Shown here: positions 15,313-23,554 of the stretch, one piece after another
Layout: every line of letters starts with the position of its first letter
Numbering within the stretch: position 1 is the stretch's first letter
From: Pirellulaceae bacterium
GTDB taxonomy: Bacteria; Planctomycetota; Planctomycetia; Pirellulales; Pirellulaceae
NCBI GenBank assembly: GCA_030748485.1
Contig: JASMLW010000325.1
Location: forward strand, 1 to 32,715
Direction of reading: 5' to 3'
Length of the DNA stretch: 32,715 nt
The notes under the pieces: generated by a model
What the model was told of the DNA's origin: nothing
Database searches by the model: none
Seen by the model: the letters and a program-made list of their open reading frames with translations, nothing else
Made by a program: the position numbers and the translations under genes

Positions 15313-18300
15313 ATGCTTCACATTCGCCTCGCTGTTTGTTTCTTTGCTCTTTTGATCTGCAACGCGAGTGAGGCCGGCGATTGGCCGACTTACTTGCACG
15401 ACGCGACCCGGAACGGCATGTCGGCCGATTCGCTTCCGCCGAAGCTGCAACTCCAGTGGACGCGGCTGGCGGCTGGATCTCCGCGGAGGGCTTGGGAAGG
15501 TCCCCGCGAGACGCCGATCGAAGGGCTGGTCATGAAGCATCGGGTCGCCTTTGACGATGCGCACCATGTCGCCGTCGTCGGCAAGCGGTTGTATTACGGG
15601 TCGATGATCGACCATCACTTTTATTGTGTCGACACGGAGAGCGGGAAGGCGATCTGGACATTTGCGACAGAGGGATCGATTCGCCTGGCTCCCACGATCG
15701 AGTCGGGACGCGTTTACTTCGGCAGCGACGACGGATTGGTCTATTGCCTGAAAGCGGACTCGGGCGAGGTGGTTTGGAAACATCGGGTCGGGCCAAAGGA
15801 CGAACGCCTGCTCGCCCGCGGTTCCATCACGGGCCGTTGGCCCGTGCGAACGGGAGTTCTGGTGCAAGACGGAATCGCCTATTTTGGCGGCGGGGTCTTT
15901 CCGCACGAGAAGGTCTTCTTAGTGGCCGTTGAGGCGGCGACCGGGAAAGTCATCTGGAAGAACGGAGCGATCAGCGAACGCGACGCCGGTCGCGATGATC
16001 TCTCTCCACAGGGATACTTGCTGGCGAACGAGCAGTTTTTGTTCGTGCCCAGCGGCCGCTCGCTGCCGGCCGCTTTCAATCGCAAGACGGGTGAATACGA
16101 GTACAAGCGAACCTACGGGTGGCGCAACACGGCCGGCGGAGTTGTGGGCGGAGCGAAAGCGTTGCTGTCCGATGGACAGTTGTTCTCATTCGGCGCTCAC
16201 CACATGTTGGCGCTCGACCAGCAGACGGGGGACGCCGGACACGCCTACGTCGGCGGCCGGCAGATGACGGTTCGCGACAAGTTCGCCTACATCGCAAACG
16301 GTGAAAACCTGATCGCCGTCGATCGAGCCGCTCATACGGCAGCCAGCCGCGAGCGTCAGAAGCTGTTCGTCAAAAGACGCGGGGTGCGATCGGACGCCAA
16401 ACAAGTCGCCGAAATCGACAAGCAGATGGCGGAACTCGCGACGGTGGGCGTGCTCTGGCGCGCGCCGTTCAAAGGCGATTCGTCGCTCATCTCCACAGAG
16501 AATCTCGTCATCGCCGGCGGGATCGGTGAAGCCACCGCCTGGAATCGTGCGACGGGCGAACAGGTGTGGTCGGAGAAACTGACGGGTGAAGCGCGGGGGT
16601 TGGCCGTCGCGGACGATGCGCTGTTCGTCAGCTCGACCGACGGCTCGATTCACTGTTTTCGCGAAGCGGTGCGAGATCGCAAGACGATTATCCGCGCTGC
16701 GCGGCCGGGTTCGCCGTACGCGGACGACAAGTTGAGCGCCGTGTACGCCTCGGCGGTCGAGTCGATCTTGAAGGAGACGAATGCGCGCGACGGATTCTGC
16801 TTGGTGCTCGGCGGGGAGCAAGGCCGCCTGGCTTATGAACTGGCCAACCGCAGCAAGTTGCAGATTTACGCCGTTGAATCGGACATCGAGAAGGTTCGCA
16901 CCGCGCGGCGGGCCTTAAAGCAAGCTGGTCTCTACGGCAAGCGAATTGTGTTCGTGCACAGCGAATCGACGGAGACTCCGCTCCCGAATTACTTCGCCAA
17001 TCTGGTCGTTTCGGATACGGCCCTGTTGACCGGCAAGCTGCCGCTCAGCTCGAACGAGCTGGGGCGGTACGTCAAACCGTGCGGAGGAAAGGTCTGCGTG
17101 GGATCGCCCAGCAAGACGCCGGCCGCCGACTTGGCGAAGTCGTTGGGCGAGACCTATCTGCGCGATGATGCCAAGATTTCCACTTCAGGCGATTGGGCCC
17201 TGCTCACGCGCGGCAAGCTTCCCGGAGCCGGCGACTGGTCTCATCAATACGGCAACGTGTCGAATACCTCCTTCACCAAGGACTATCGAGTGAAGGGATC
17301 GCTCGGCGTGCTGTGGTACGGTGATCCCGGTCCCAGTCAGATGATCAACCGCCACCAGGCGGCTTCGGCTCCGCTCACTACGAACGGTCGGTTCTTCATA
17401 CAGGGCACCGACAACGTGCGGGCGTTCGACGCCTACAACGGCTTGTTCCTGTGGGAGTACGAGAATCCCGGCGCGATTCGCACCGGCGTTTTCAACAACC
17501 ATGAGACGAGCAACTTGGCGGCGACCGACGACGACCTGTTCGTCGTGGTGAACGAGGTCTGCACGCGACTCGACGCGGCGACTGGAAAACTCGTACGCCA
17601 GTACAAGGCTCCCCAGGCCGACGATGGCGTGGAACGGAAATGGGGGTACGTCGCTGTCGACGACGGTCTGTTGTACGGGACCAGCACGGTGAGAACGGAG
17701 TTGGCGGCCTCGCTGCGTCGCCGCGGCCGCACGATTGGCGCGGAGACGGACGGTCTCTTCGCAGTCGATCTGAATACACACCAGCAGCTCTGGAAATACA
17801 CGGCCAAGAACTTGATGCATGTCACCATCGCACTCGGGGATGGACACATCTATTTTGTCGAGAGCACGATCACGCAGGAGGAACGCGATCGCCTGCTGCG
17901 GCAGGACAAGGCCGAACTGCGGAAGCTCAAAGGCGAAGCGGCCAAGAAGAAGGAAGCGGAACTCAAAGCGCTCGACGTCCGCCGCGCTGTCTGCCTGAAC
18001 GCGCGGACCGGTGAGAAGATCTGGTCGAAGCCGATCGATGTCACCAACGTCAGCGGCGTGAGTTCGGGCGGCGGCAACATCTGCCTGATGTACCACGACG
18101 GCCACGTTGTGATTTGCGGGGCCAACGCCAATGGCCACTATTGGAATCAGTTCCTCTCCGGACAATTCAGCCAACGGCGGATTCTTGTGTTGAAGGCGGC
18201 CGATGGCGAGAAGATCTGGTCGAAGGACGCCAACTACATGAACCGGCCGGTGATGGTGAACGATCAGATCATCGCCGAGCCGTGGTCGTTTGAAGTCGCG

Positions 18301-19179
18301 ACCGGCGAAGAGAAGCAGCGAGTCCACCCGATCACCGGAGCTGAGACGAAATGGCAGTTCAGCCGACCGGGCCACCACTGCGGCATCATCACGGCGACTC
18401 CCAACATGATGCTGTTTCGATCGGGCTTCATCGGATACTACGACATGTACGAAGATAGCGGCACGCGGCACTTCTCTGGTCAGCGGCTGGGCTGCTGGGT
18501 CAATGCGATTCCCGGCAATGGGTTGGTCGTGATTCCCGAAGCCAGCGCCGGTTGTGTTTGTCTGTTCTCGATCGCGTCGACGGTCGTGCTCGAGCCGCGC
18601 GAGGACCGCGGCCCCGCTTGGGGCATCTACAGCGCCGCCGGTCCGACCACGCCGGTCAAAAGACTGGCCATCAATCTCGGCGCGCCCGGCGACCGTCGCG
18701 ACAAGCAAGGTAACTTGTGGCTCGGTTTCCCACGGCCGAAGACGGTGGGCCGGATGGAGTTTGTTTTCAATATCGCTCCCAAACTGGCCAAGGGGGGCCG
18801 ATACTACGCGCGGAATAGCGAGTCGATTGAATTCACGGACGCGACGACTCCCTGGCTGCTGTCGTCCGGAGCCGAAGGGTTGACCAAATTCGAACTGCCG
18901 CTGTTAGGAGAGAAAGACGCGGCCGCCTTCTACAAGGTGCGGCTGCATTTCGCCGAATTGGATGAACGACAAGCCGGCGATCGAGTCTTCGACATCAAAC
19001 TGCAAGGCGAGACAGTCGCCGCCAACGTCGATGTCGCCAAGGAAGCCGGCCGGCTGGCCAATTTGGTGAAGACGTTTGGCGGAATCTCCGTCGCCGCCAA
19101 GCTACAGGTTGAGCTGGTTCCGCACGGCAAGACGTCGCCAATCCTCTCCGCCATCGATGTCGAGTTAGAGCAACCCTAG
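15313..19179 (+). CDS. very large exported PQQ-type beta-propeller protein with Rossmann-like insert and malectin-like C-terminus
   Basis: This 1288-residue protein has a signal peptide (to about EAG, residue 22) followed by DWPTYLHDATRNG, the usual opening of planctomycete PQQ-like propellers. A first propeller covers about 85-455, with repeats such as LYYGSMIDHHFYCVDTESG and VYFGSDDGLVYCLKADSG. Residues about 475-630 are a different alpha/beta fold: FCLVLGGEQGRLAYEL (496-511), IYAVESD (518-524) and IVFVHSES (545-552) resemble the first strands of a class I methyltransferase with a degenerate glycine loop. A second propeller covers about 640-1100. Residues about 1170-1288 (VRLHFAEL, then VFDIKLQGE and LSAIDVELE) look like a malectin carbohydrate-binding domain. 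A charged Lys/Glu/Arg-rich helix lies near 855-880. It is probably secreted and may bind glycans; enzymatic activity is unproven. Confidence 0.88.
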   Translation: MLHIRLAVCFFALLICNASEAGDWPTYLHDATRNGMSADSLPPKLQLQWTRLAAGSPRRAWEGPRETPIEGLVMKHRVAFDDAHHVAVVGKRLYYGSMIDHHFYCVDTESGKAIWTFATEGSIRLAPTIESGRVYFGSDDGLVYCLKADSGEVVWKHRVGPKDERLLARGSITGRWPVRTGVLVQDGIAYFGGGVFPHEKVFLVAVEAATGKVIWKNGAISERDAGRDDLSPQGYLLANEQFLFVPSGRSLPAAFNRKTGEYEYKRTYGWRNTAGGVVGGAKALLSDGQLFSFGAHHMLALDQQTGDAGHAYVGGRQMTVRDKFAYIANGENLIAVDRAAHTAASRERQKLFVKRRGVRSDAKQVAEIDKQMAELATVGVLWRAPFKGDSSLISTENLVIAGGIGEATAWNRATGEQVWSEKLTGEARGLAVADDALFVSSTDGSIHCFREAVRDRKTIIRAARPGSPYADDKLSAVYASAVESILKETNARDGFCLVLGGEQGRLAYELANRSKLQIYAVESDIEKVRTARRALKQAGLYGKRIVFVHSESTETPLPNYFANLVVSDTALLTGKLPLSSNELGRYVKPCGGKVCVGSPSKTPAADLAKSLGETYLRDDAKISTSGDWALLTRGKLPGAGDWSHQYGNVSNTSFTKDYRVKGSLGVLWYGDPGPSQMINRHQAASAPLTTNGRFFIQGTDNVRAFDAYNGLFLWEYENPGAIRTGVFNNHETSNLAATDDDLFVVVNEVCTRLDAATGKLVRQYKAPQADDGVERKWGYVAVDDGLLYGTSTVRTELAASLRRRGRTIGAETDGLFAVDLNTHQQLWKYTAKNLMHVTIALGDGHIYFVESTITQEERDRLLRQDKAELRKLKGEAAKKKEAELKALDVRRAVCLNARTGEKIWSKPIDVTNVSGVSSGGGNICLMYHDGHVVICGANANGHYWNQFLSGQFSQRRILVLKAADGEKIWSKDANYMNRPVMVNDQIIAEPWSFEVATGEEKQRVHPITGAETKWQFSRPGHHCGIITATPNMMLFRSGFIGYYDMYEDSGTRHFSGQRLGCWVNAIPGNGLVVIPEASAGCVCLFSIASTVVLEPREDRGPAWGIYSAAGPTTPVKRLAINLGAPGDRRDKQGNLWLGFPRPKTVGRMEFVFNIAPKLAKGGRYYARNSESIEFTDATTPWLLSSGAEGLTKFELPLLGEKDAAAFYKVRLHFAELDERQAGDRVFDIKLQGETVAANVDVAKEAGRLANLVKTFGGISVAAKLQVELVPHGKTSPILSAIDVELEQP

Positions 19180-19211
19180 CGCGCAACTCCCGTGGCTACG
19201 TACGTAAGTAG

Positions 19212-19250
19212 GTCCTGCCTGCCGGGCAGGACTTCGCGACGAAGTCGCGA
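19212..19250. repeat. pair of adjacent hairpins between convergent genes
   Basis: Hairpin one pairs GTCCTGCC (19212-19219) with GGCAGGAC (19225-19232). Hairpin two pairs TCGCGAC (19234-19240) with GTCGCGA (19244-19250) around GAA. They begin 33 bases after the PQQ-propeller stop. No T run follows, so a REP-like element or an imperfect bidirectional terminator is more likely than a standard terminator. Confidence 0.6.
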
Positions 19251-19362
19251 CAATGGGCGTTCCATTCAGTGCTGCTGGGCGCTTTGGAAGCCGCGCTGAT
19301 CACGAATCTGGTGGCTTTTTTGGATTGCTCCGCATTCGACGGCCTTGGCCGACCGAGGCTCG

Positions 19363-21045
19363 CTATTTTTCGCCCGAGATCGCCTCGGCGATGTTGCGGG
19401 CGTGGTCGCGAACTCGCGAGTAGGCGTTCAGCACGGCCAAATAGGCGACGCTGACCAATGGGGCCATGTCGCCGGCGGACAGGTCATCCAGATGTTGACG
19501 GCGCAACTGCTTGATCTCGTCGCGAATCCGTTTGCCGGCGGGGTCTGTTTGCAGCAGCACATCGGGGTTGTTGCGTTCAAACGCCTCGTTGACGCTGCAA
19601 ACATAATCCGCCGTGTGCTGGTGGAGCGTGCCGATATTGTCTAATTGCTTCGGCTGGAAACGGTGGCCGTCGCGGCGGAGCTTGCGATCGAACTTGTCCA
19701 GATTGGCTACGTAGTCACTGACCGATTCATACTCGTCGGCCATCCGCAGTTGTCGCCGAGCCTCATCAGCCACTGCGTGGGGGACGTTGCCGGACAGCAA
19801 GTGGGTAATGAACTCCGCCACTTCACTGTGAATCGAGTCGAGGGCGGCTTCGTGCTTCTTCAGGCGATCGGCCAGCAACTTGTCCGGATCGTCCTGCCGC
19901 TGCAACTCGCCAAGCCACTGCAGCATTTCGGCGCAGGCCACGCCCATTTTTCGAATCTCATTGCGCGACTGGTCGATCGCCATCGCCGGTGTCTCCAGAA
20001 TGCGGACATCCAGATCAGTTAGCCGGGTCTGCTCCTTGAACTCCTTCGACGGCACGATACGGTTGAGCAACTTGACGAAGTAATGCAGGAAGGGCAAGAA
20101 CATCAACGTATTGGCGATATTGAAAATGCTGTGAGTCGCAGCAATCATGGGCGTCGTGTTCGGGAAAGTCTGCTTCCCATCAACCATCTCAACATGTGTG
20201 ACATCGAGCCCGATCACCAACTGCAGCAAATCGATGTACGAGGCGAACAACAGAGTGATCCAAAACACACCGATTAAGTTGAATATTGCGTGGAAGTATG
20301 CGGCCCGGCGCGCATTTGTCGTCGCTCCGAGTGAGGCCAGAAGGGCGGTCACCGTCGTGCCAATGTTCTCACCCAAAACCAGGGCCGCCGCCGTCTCGTA
20401 TGAGATGATGCCCTGAGTCGCCAGTGATATGGTGATCCCCAGCGTGGCGGACGACGACTGCACCAACATGGTCAGGACGCATCCAGCGAGCGCACATTGC
20501 AAAACTCCCAGATAACTGTTCGCTTGAAAACGCTGGAACCACGCCTCAAAGTCCGGCATCTCCTTGATGATGGAACAGGCGTCCTTCATTAACTCGAGAC
20601 CAAAGAAGACCATCCCCACACCCATGATGGCCATCGACCAATAGCGGATTCGATCGCCTTTTAGGAACAGGTATGCGAAGGCGGCTCCGCCGAGTAACGG
20701 CAGGCCGTACTTGCCGATTTTGAGAGCCAACATCCATCCGGTGATCGTCGTGCCGATGTTGGCGCCCATGATGACGCCGATGGCTTGCCCTAACTCCATC
20801 ACGCCGCTGTTGACGAAACCGACGACCATCACGGTCGTCACCGAGCTCGACTGGACCGTGCCTGTTACCAGGATGCCGACGCCAGTCGCCAAGAGGCGGT
20901 GAGTTGTGGCGGCTGCGATGAGACGCCGCAAGCCGGACCCAGCGACCGCCTGCATTCCCTCGGACATGTTCTTCATGCCGAGCAGAAAGATGCCCAGACC
21001 GCCAATGATCTCACAAACCAATGTCACCAGCGCGGAGATATCCAA
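19363..21045 (-). CDS. Na+/phosphate cotransporter with PhoU-like C-terminal domain
   Basis: This 560-residue inner-membrane protein carries the two inverted Na/Pi cotransporter repeats. The signature QSSS appears at 65-68 (GTVQSSSVTT) and 196-199 (VQSSSATLG), with paired GANIGTT (94-100) and GENIGTT (225-231). Eight or so hydrophobic segments run to about residue 325. The remainder, from about 340, is soluble, helical and charged, typical of the PhoU-like regulatory tail. It imports phosphate with sodium. The start is a TTG at 21045, preceded by GAGGCGG, and gives a complete first helix; the next ATG would lose it. It is a single gene with its own putative promoter at 21107-21135. No pst or pho gene is adjacent. 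Confidence 0.93.
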   Translation of the reverse strand: MDISALVTLVCEIIGGLGIFLLGMKNMSEGMQAVAGSGLRRLIAAATTHRLLATGVGILVTGTVQSSSVTTVMVVGFVNSGVMELGQAIGVIMGANIGTTITGWMLALKIGKYGLPLLGGAAFAYLFLKGDRIRYWSMAIMGVGMVFFGLELMKDACSIIKEMPDFEAWFQRFQANSYLGVLQCALAGCVLTMLVQSSSATLGITISLATQGIISYETAAALVLGENIGTTVTALLASLGATTNARRAAYFHAIFNLIGVFWITLLFASYIDLLQLVIGLDVTHVEMVDGKQTFPNTTPMIAATHSIFNIANTLMFLPFLHYFVKLLNRIVPSKEFKEQTRLTDLDVRILETPAMAIDQSRNEIRKMGVACAEMLQWLGELQRQDDPDKLLADRLKKHEAALDSIHSEVAEFITHLLSGNVPHAVADEARRQLRMADEYESVSDYVANLDKFDRKLRRDGHRFQPKQLDNIGTLHQHTADYVCSVNEAFERNNPDVLLQTDPAGKRIRDEIKQLRRQHLDDLSAGDMAPLVSVAYLAVLNAYSRVRDHARNIAEAISGEK

Positions 21046-21106
21046 ACGGCCGCCTCGATCCGATCAGAAGTTCAGATGATGAATGATGTCAGCAAATGAA
21101 GCGGTG

Positions 21107-21135
21107 ATTCTAACGTCGCCAACAGAAGATGAATA
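21107..21135 (-). promoter_or_regulatory. weak candidate promoter of the phosphate transporter
   Basis: On the minus strand TATTCA (21135-21130) and TAGAAT (21112-21107) are 17 bases apart, about 60 bases upstream of the TTG start. The -10 is the same hexamer seen at the two plus-strand promoters; the -35 match is poor. Confidence 0.3.
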
Positions 21136-21200
21136 GGGACTCAGCCGGGCGCGGCGCACGAGGTCCCGCAAGGTTTTGTGTCGCCTTGTATCCGGATGTC

Positions 21201-21216
21201 GGCGAGACGTCTCGCC
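21201..21216. repeat. perfect 16-bp palindrome
   Basis: GGCGAGACGTCTCGCC reads the same on both strands with no loop. It lies 156 bases upstream of the phosphate transporter start. It could be a dimeric regulator site or part of a dispersed intergenic palindrome. Confidence 0.65.
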
Positions 21217-21374
21217 CACCCAAAGAGGGGAGCAATTACAGCGCGCTGCGACCCGACTGGCGCGCGGTTTGCGCTGCGTTTTTGTTGTGCCCCTTCAGGC
21301 CTTCGGGCAAAGAAAGGCGAGATACTGAATGTTACAGTCAGCGGGTTCATGGCGAGATTCAAAGAGGCGGAGGG

Positions 21375-22226
21375 CTAGGGCGTCAGGTTGTAGAACCGGC
21401 TTGCCGTGCCACCGAAGATCGCGGCGTTTTCGGTCTCGCTGAGCGGTCCGAGGACTTCGTTCAGCGCGGCGTGGACTTGCTCGTAAGTGGCCGCCAGTTC
21501 GCAGACCGGCCAGTCCGATCCGTACATGCAGCGGTCGGGCCCAAACGCCTCCAACGCAATCTCGACGTACGGCTTCAGGTCGGCGGGCGTCCATTCGTTC
21601 CAGTCCGCCTCGGTGACCATTCCCGACAGCTTGCAGTAGATATTGGGGAAGGCCGCGGCCGTGCGAAAGCTCTCTTCCCAGTCGTGCAGCGCCTGGTCCT
21701 TGATCCGCGGCTTGGCGAGATGGTCGATGACCATCGGCAGGTCGGGCAACTCGACCGCCAACGCGGCGGCGTGATGGAGATGTTTGACGTAGAACAACAA
21801 GTCGAACGGAATGCGGTGTCGCTGCAGTACTCGCAACCCGCGCATCACTTGAGGGCGGATGATGAAGTTGTCGTCGGGTTCGTCTTGCGTGACATGGCGA
21901 ACGCCGACGAACTTGGGGTGGTCCTTGAACTCCAAGAGTTCGTATTCGCAATCGTGGCTCGCCAAATCGACCCACCCGACGACGCCGGCGATGAACTCGT
22001 GCTCCTCGGCGAGCTCCAGCGCCCAGCGGTTTTCTTCGACCGTGTGTTGAGTTTGCACGACGATCGAGCGATCCACGCCGGCCGACTGCAGGTGATCGGC
22101 CAGATCCGCCGGGACGTAGCTGCGCCGAATCGGCTCATTCTCCGGCGTGTTGAGCCACTTGTAATTGAACGGCTGGAGGAGATGCCAAAAGTGCTGGTGA
22201 GCATCGATGATCATGTTCAAACTCAT
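21375..22226 (-). CDS. amidohydrolase, L-fuconolactonase type (COG3618-like sugar lactonase)
   Basis: This 283-residue cytosolic TIM-barrel protein opens with MIIDAHQHFWH (His10, His12 of the HxH motif). Near the end it carries RCMYGSDWPV (Asp238), the pattern of the COG3618 lactonase branch. Characterised members hydrolyse L-fucono-1,5-lactone and also L-galactono- and L-rhamnono-lactones to the aldonates. In this operon it would open the lactone made by the aldo/keto reductase. It is the last gene, 50 bases after the SDR gene. The ATG at 22226 is used; ATG at 22214, directly before IIDAHQH, is an equally possible start. The family is clear, the exact substrate is inferred. Confidence 0.9.
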   Translation of the reverse strand: MSLNMIIDAHQHFWHLLQPFNYKWLNTPENEPIRRSYVPADLADHLQSAGVDRSIVVQTQHTVEENRWALELAEEHEFIAGVVGWVDLASHDCEYELLEFKDHPKFVGVRHVTQDEPDDNFIIRPQVMRGLRVLQRHRIPFDLLFYVKHLHHAAALAVELPDLPMVIDHLAKPRIKDQALHDWEESFRTAAAFPNIYCKLSGMVTEADWNEWTPADLKPYVEIALEAFGPDRCMYGSDWPVCELAATYEQVHAALNEVLGPLSETENAAIFGGTASRFYNLTP

Positions 22227-22276
22227 TCCGTTGGCGACGCCGGTGTCGATTCATGTGGCGGTCGCGACTCGATCGA

Positions 22277-23086
22277 CTAGATCGTAACTGAGGAGAAGCC
22301 GCCATCGACGACAATGTTCTGCCCAGTGACGAACGAGGAGGCCTTGTTCGCGGCGAGCCAAACGGCGACGCCGGCCAACTCGTCCGGCTCGCCAAATCGT
22401 TCCATCGGCGTATGCCCGATGATCTGCGCGCCGCGCTCGGTCAGGCTGCCGTCTTCGTTGAACAGCAAGGCTCGATTCTGATCGGCTGGAAAGAAGCCGG
22501 GGCTGATGGCGTTGACTCGGACGCCGGTGGTGGCCCATTCACGAGCGAGGAATTTTGTGAGGTTGATGACAGCCGCTTTGGCGGCGGCGTACGCGACGAC
22601 TCGAGAGAGCGGAGTCATCCCGGCCATCGATGCGATATTGATGATGCTGCCCCGCCCTGCCTCGACCATCGGCTCGCCAAACACCTGGCTCGGCAGCAAA
22701 GCGCCGCCGACGAGATTGAGATCGAAGACTCCCTGCCACGCCTCGGTCGGCAGTTGGCAGAAGTCGCTGCCCGGCGGCAGAGTTGCATCGGGTCGATTTC
22801 CACCGGCCGCGTTGACGAGAATGTCGGCGGAGCCGAGTTGCTCTTGCACGCTGGATCGAGCGGCCAGCAGCGAATCGCGGCGCAGCGCGTCGGCGGCCAC
22901 GAAGGCGGCCGTTCCGCCCGCGTCTTCGATCGCTTGCACTTGCTTTCGCCCCCGGTCGGCGTTTCTTCCCAGGACGGCGACCTTCGCTCCGCAGGCGGCG
23001 AGCGCCCTGGCGATCGCGCCTCCTAGAGCGCCGGTGCCGCCGACGACGGCCGCGGTTTGGCCAGTGAGATCAAACAATTCGCTCAT
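22277..23086 (-). CDS. SDR oxidoreductase, D-mannonate oxidoreductase (UxuB/YjmF) type
   Basis: This 269-residue classical short-chain dehydrogenase has the nucleotide loop GGTGALGG (16-23), NAAGGN (91-96), catalytic Ser152, Tyr165 and Lys169, and a C-terminal GQNIVVDGGFS. The NAAGGNRPDATLPPG segment resembles the loop seen in SDR-type fructuronate reductases of the Bacillus UxuB (YjmF) kind, which reduce D-fructuronate to D-mannonate. That role fits the neighbouring tagaturonate epimerase. Other options are a 2-keto-3-deoxy-L-fuconate or gluconate dehydrogenase. It starts 16 bases after the mutarotase stop, with AAGGAAAG upstream of the ATG at 23086. It is the sixth gene of the operon. The SDR assignment is firm; the substrate is inference. 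Confidence 0.88.
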   Translation of the reverse strand: MSELFDLTGQTAAVVGGTGALGGAIARALAACGAKVAVLGRNADRGRKQVQAIEDAGGTAAFVAADALRRDSLLAARSSVQEQLGSADILVNAAGGNRPDATLPPGSDFCQLPTEAWQGVFDLNLVGGALLPSQVFGEPMVEAGRGSIINIASMAGMTPLSRVVAYAAAKAAVINLTKFLAREWATTGVRVNAISPGFFPADQNRALLFNEDGSLTERGAQIIGHTPMERFGEPDELAGVAVWLAANKASSFVTGQNIVVDGGFSSVTI

Positions 23087-23102
23087 CGGTGTTCTTCTTT
23101 CC

Positions 23103-23549
23103 TTAATCCATTCGCACGCCGATGGTGAGCAACACGTTGGCGAAACGCTGCTGGTCGGCGGTCTGAATGGTGAGTACGTGATCGGGCGTGGCCACGGCGT
23201 CGTAGAACGCCCACTTCTCGATCGGCTCCAGGTCGAGTTCGACTTTGGCTGCGGCCATCGTTTGGCGGTAGTCGTCCCAAACCGGCGGATCGGCGTCGAG
23301 CGCGTAGGCTCCCGTCTTCTCGTACATCATCGTGTTGACGGCCTCCACCGGCACTGCCGAGAGGACGGCTTCGAGAACTTGATTGCACGTAACGACGCCG
23401 GGCATGAGGTTGAGATGAACGAGTTGCGCGTTGGGACCCAACTTCGAGGAGGCCGGGTAGTTGCCGTCGGCGATCAGGATTCGCGCATGATGCCCGGCCG
23501 CCGCCAAGACGCTGCTGATCGTCGGGTGGATGAGATGGTTCTTCAGCAT
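23103..23549 (-). CDS. fucU: RbsD/FucU-family sugar mutarotase
   Basis: This 148-residue protein matches the FucU pattern. AAGHHARILIADGNYPA holds the catalytic-type His20 and Asp28, and KWAFYDAV, then FANVLLTIGV close to the end, correspond to the FucU FAFYERA and GNILLKKGV regions. FucU interconverts alpha and beta anomers of L-fucose. L-galactose has the same ring configuration apart from the 6-hydroxyl, so it is a plausible substrate here. It lies only 5 bases after uxaE and 16 bases before the SDR gene, so it is certainly co-transcribed. Cytosolic. Confidence 0.9.
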   Translation of the reverse strand: MLKNHLIHPTISSVLAAAGHHARILIADGNYPASSKLGPNAQLVHLNLMPGVVTCNQVLEAVLSAVPVEAVNTMMYEKTGAYALDADPPVWDDYRQTMAAAKVELDLEPIEKWAFYDAVATPDHVLTIQTADQQRFANVLLTIGVRMD

Positions 23550-23554
23550 CGGGT

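Larger units (their letters stand above)
21046..21374. other. gene-free stretch with inverted repeats
   Basis: These 329 bases lie between the end of the sugar operon and the start of the phosphate transporter, both on the minus strand. No open frame here has a credible start or protein-like composition. It holds a putative minus-strand promoter (21107-21135), a 16-base palindrome (21201-21216) and a weaker stem (TGCCC 21288-21292 with GGGCA 21305-21309). No T-tract terminator for the operon is visible. Confidence 0.6.

Noticed and set aside
17185..18708. 507-residue open frame antisense to the PQQ-propeller gene
   Set aside because: The plus-strand protein has clear propeller repeats across this span. 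The antisense frame has no family motif and is a by-product of GC-rich codon bias.
21288..21309. possible terminator for the sugar operon
   Set aside because: The stem is only 5 bp and the T run lies on the wrong side for minus-strand transcription.
21129..22280. 383-residue plus-strand frame over the lactonase gene
   Set aside because: It is antisense to the COG3618-type lactonase and lacks domains. Its first part lies in the repeat-bearing intergenic region.
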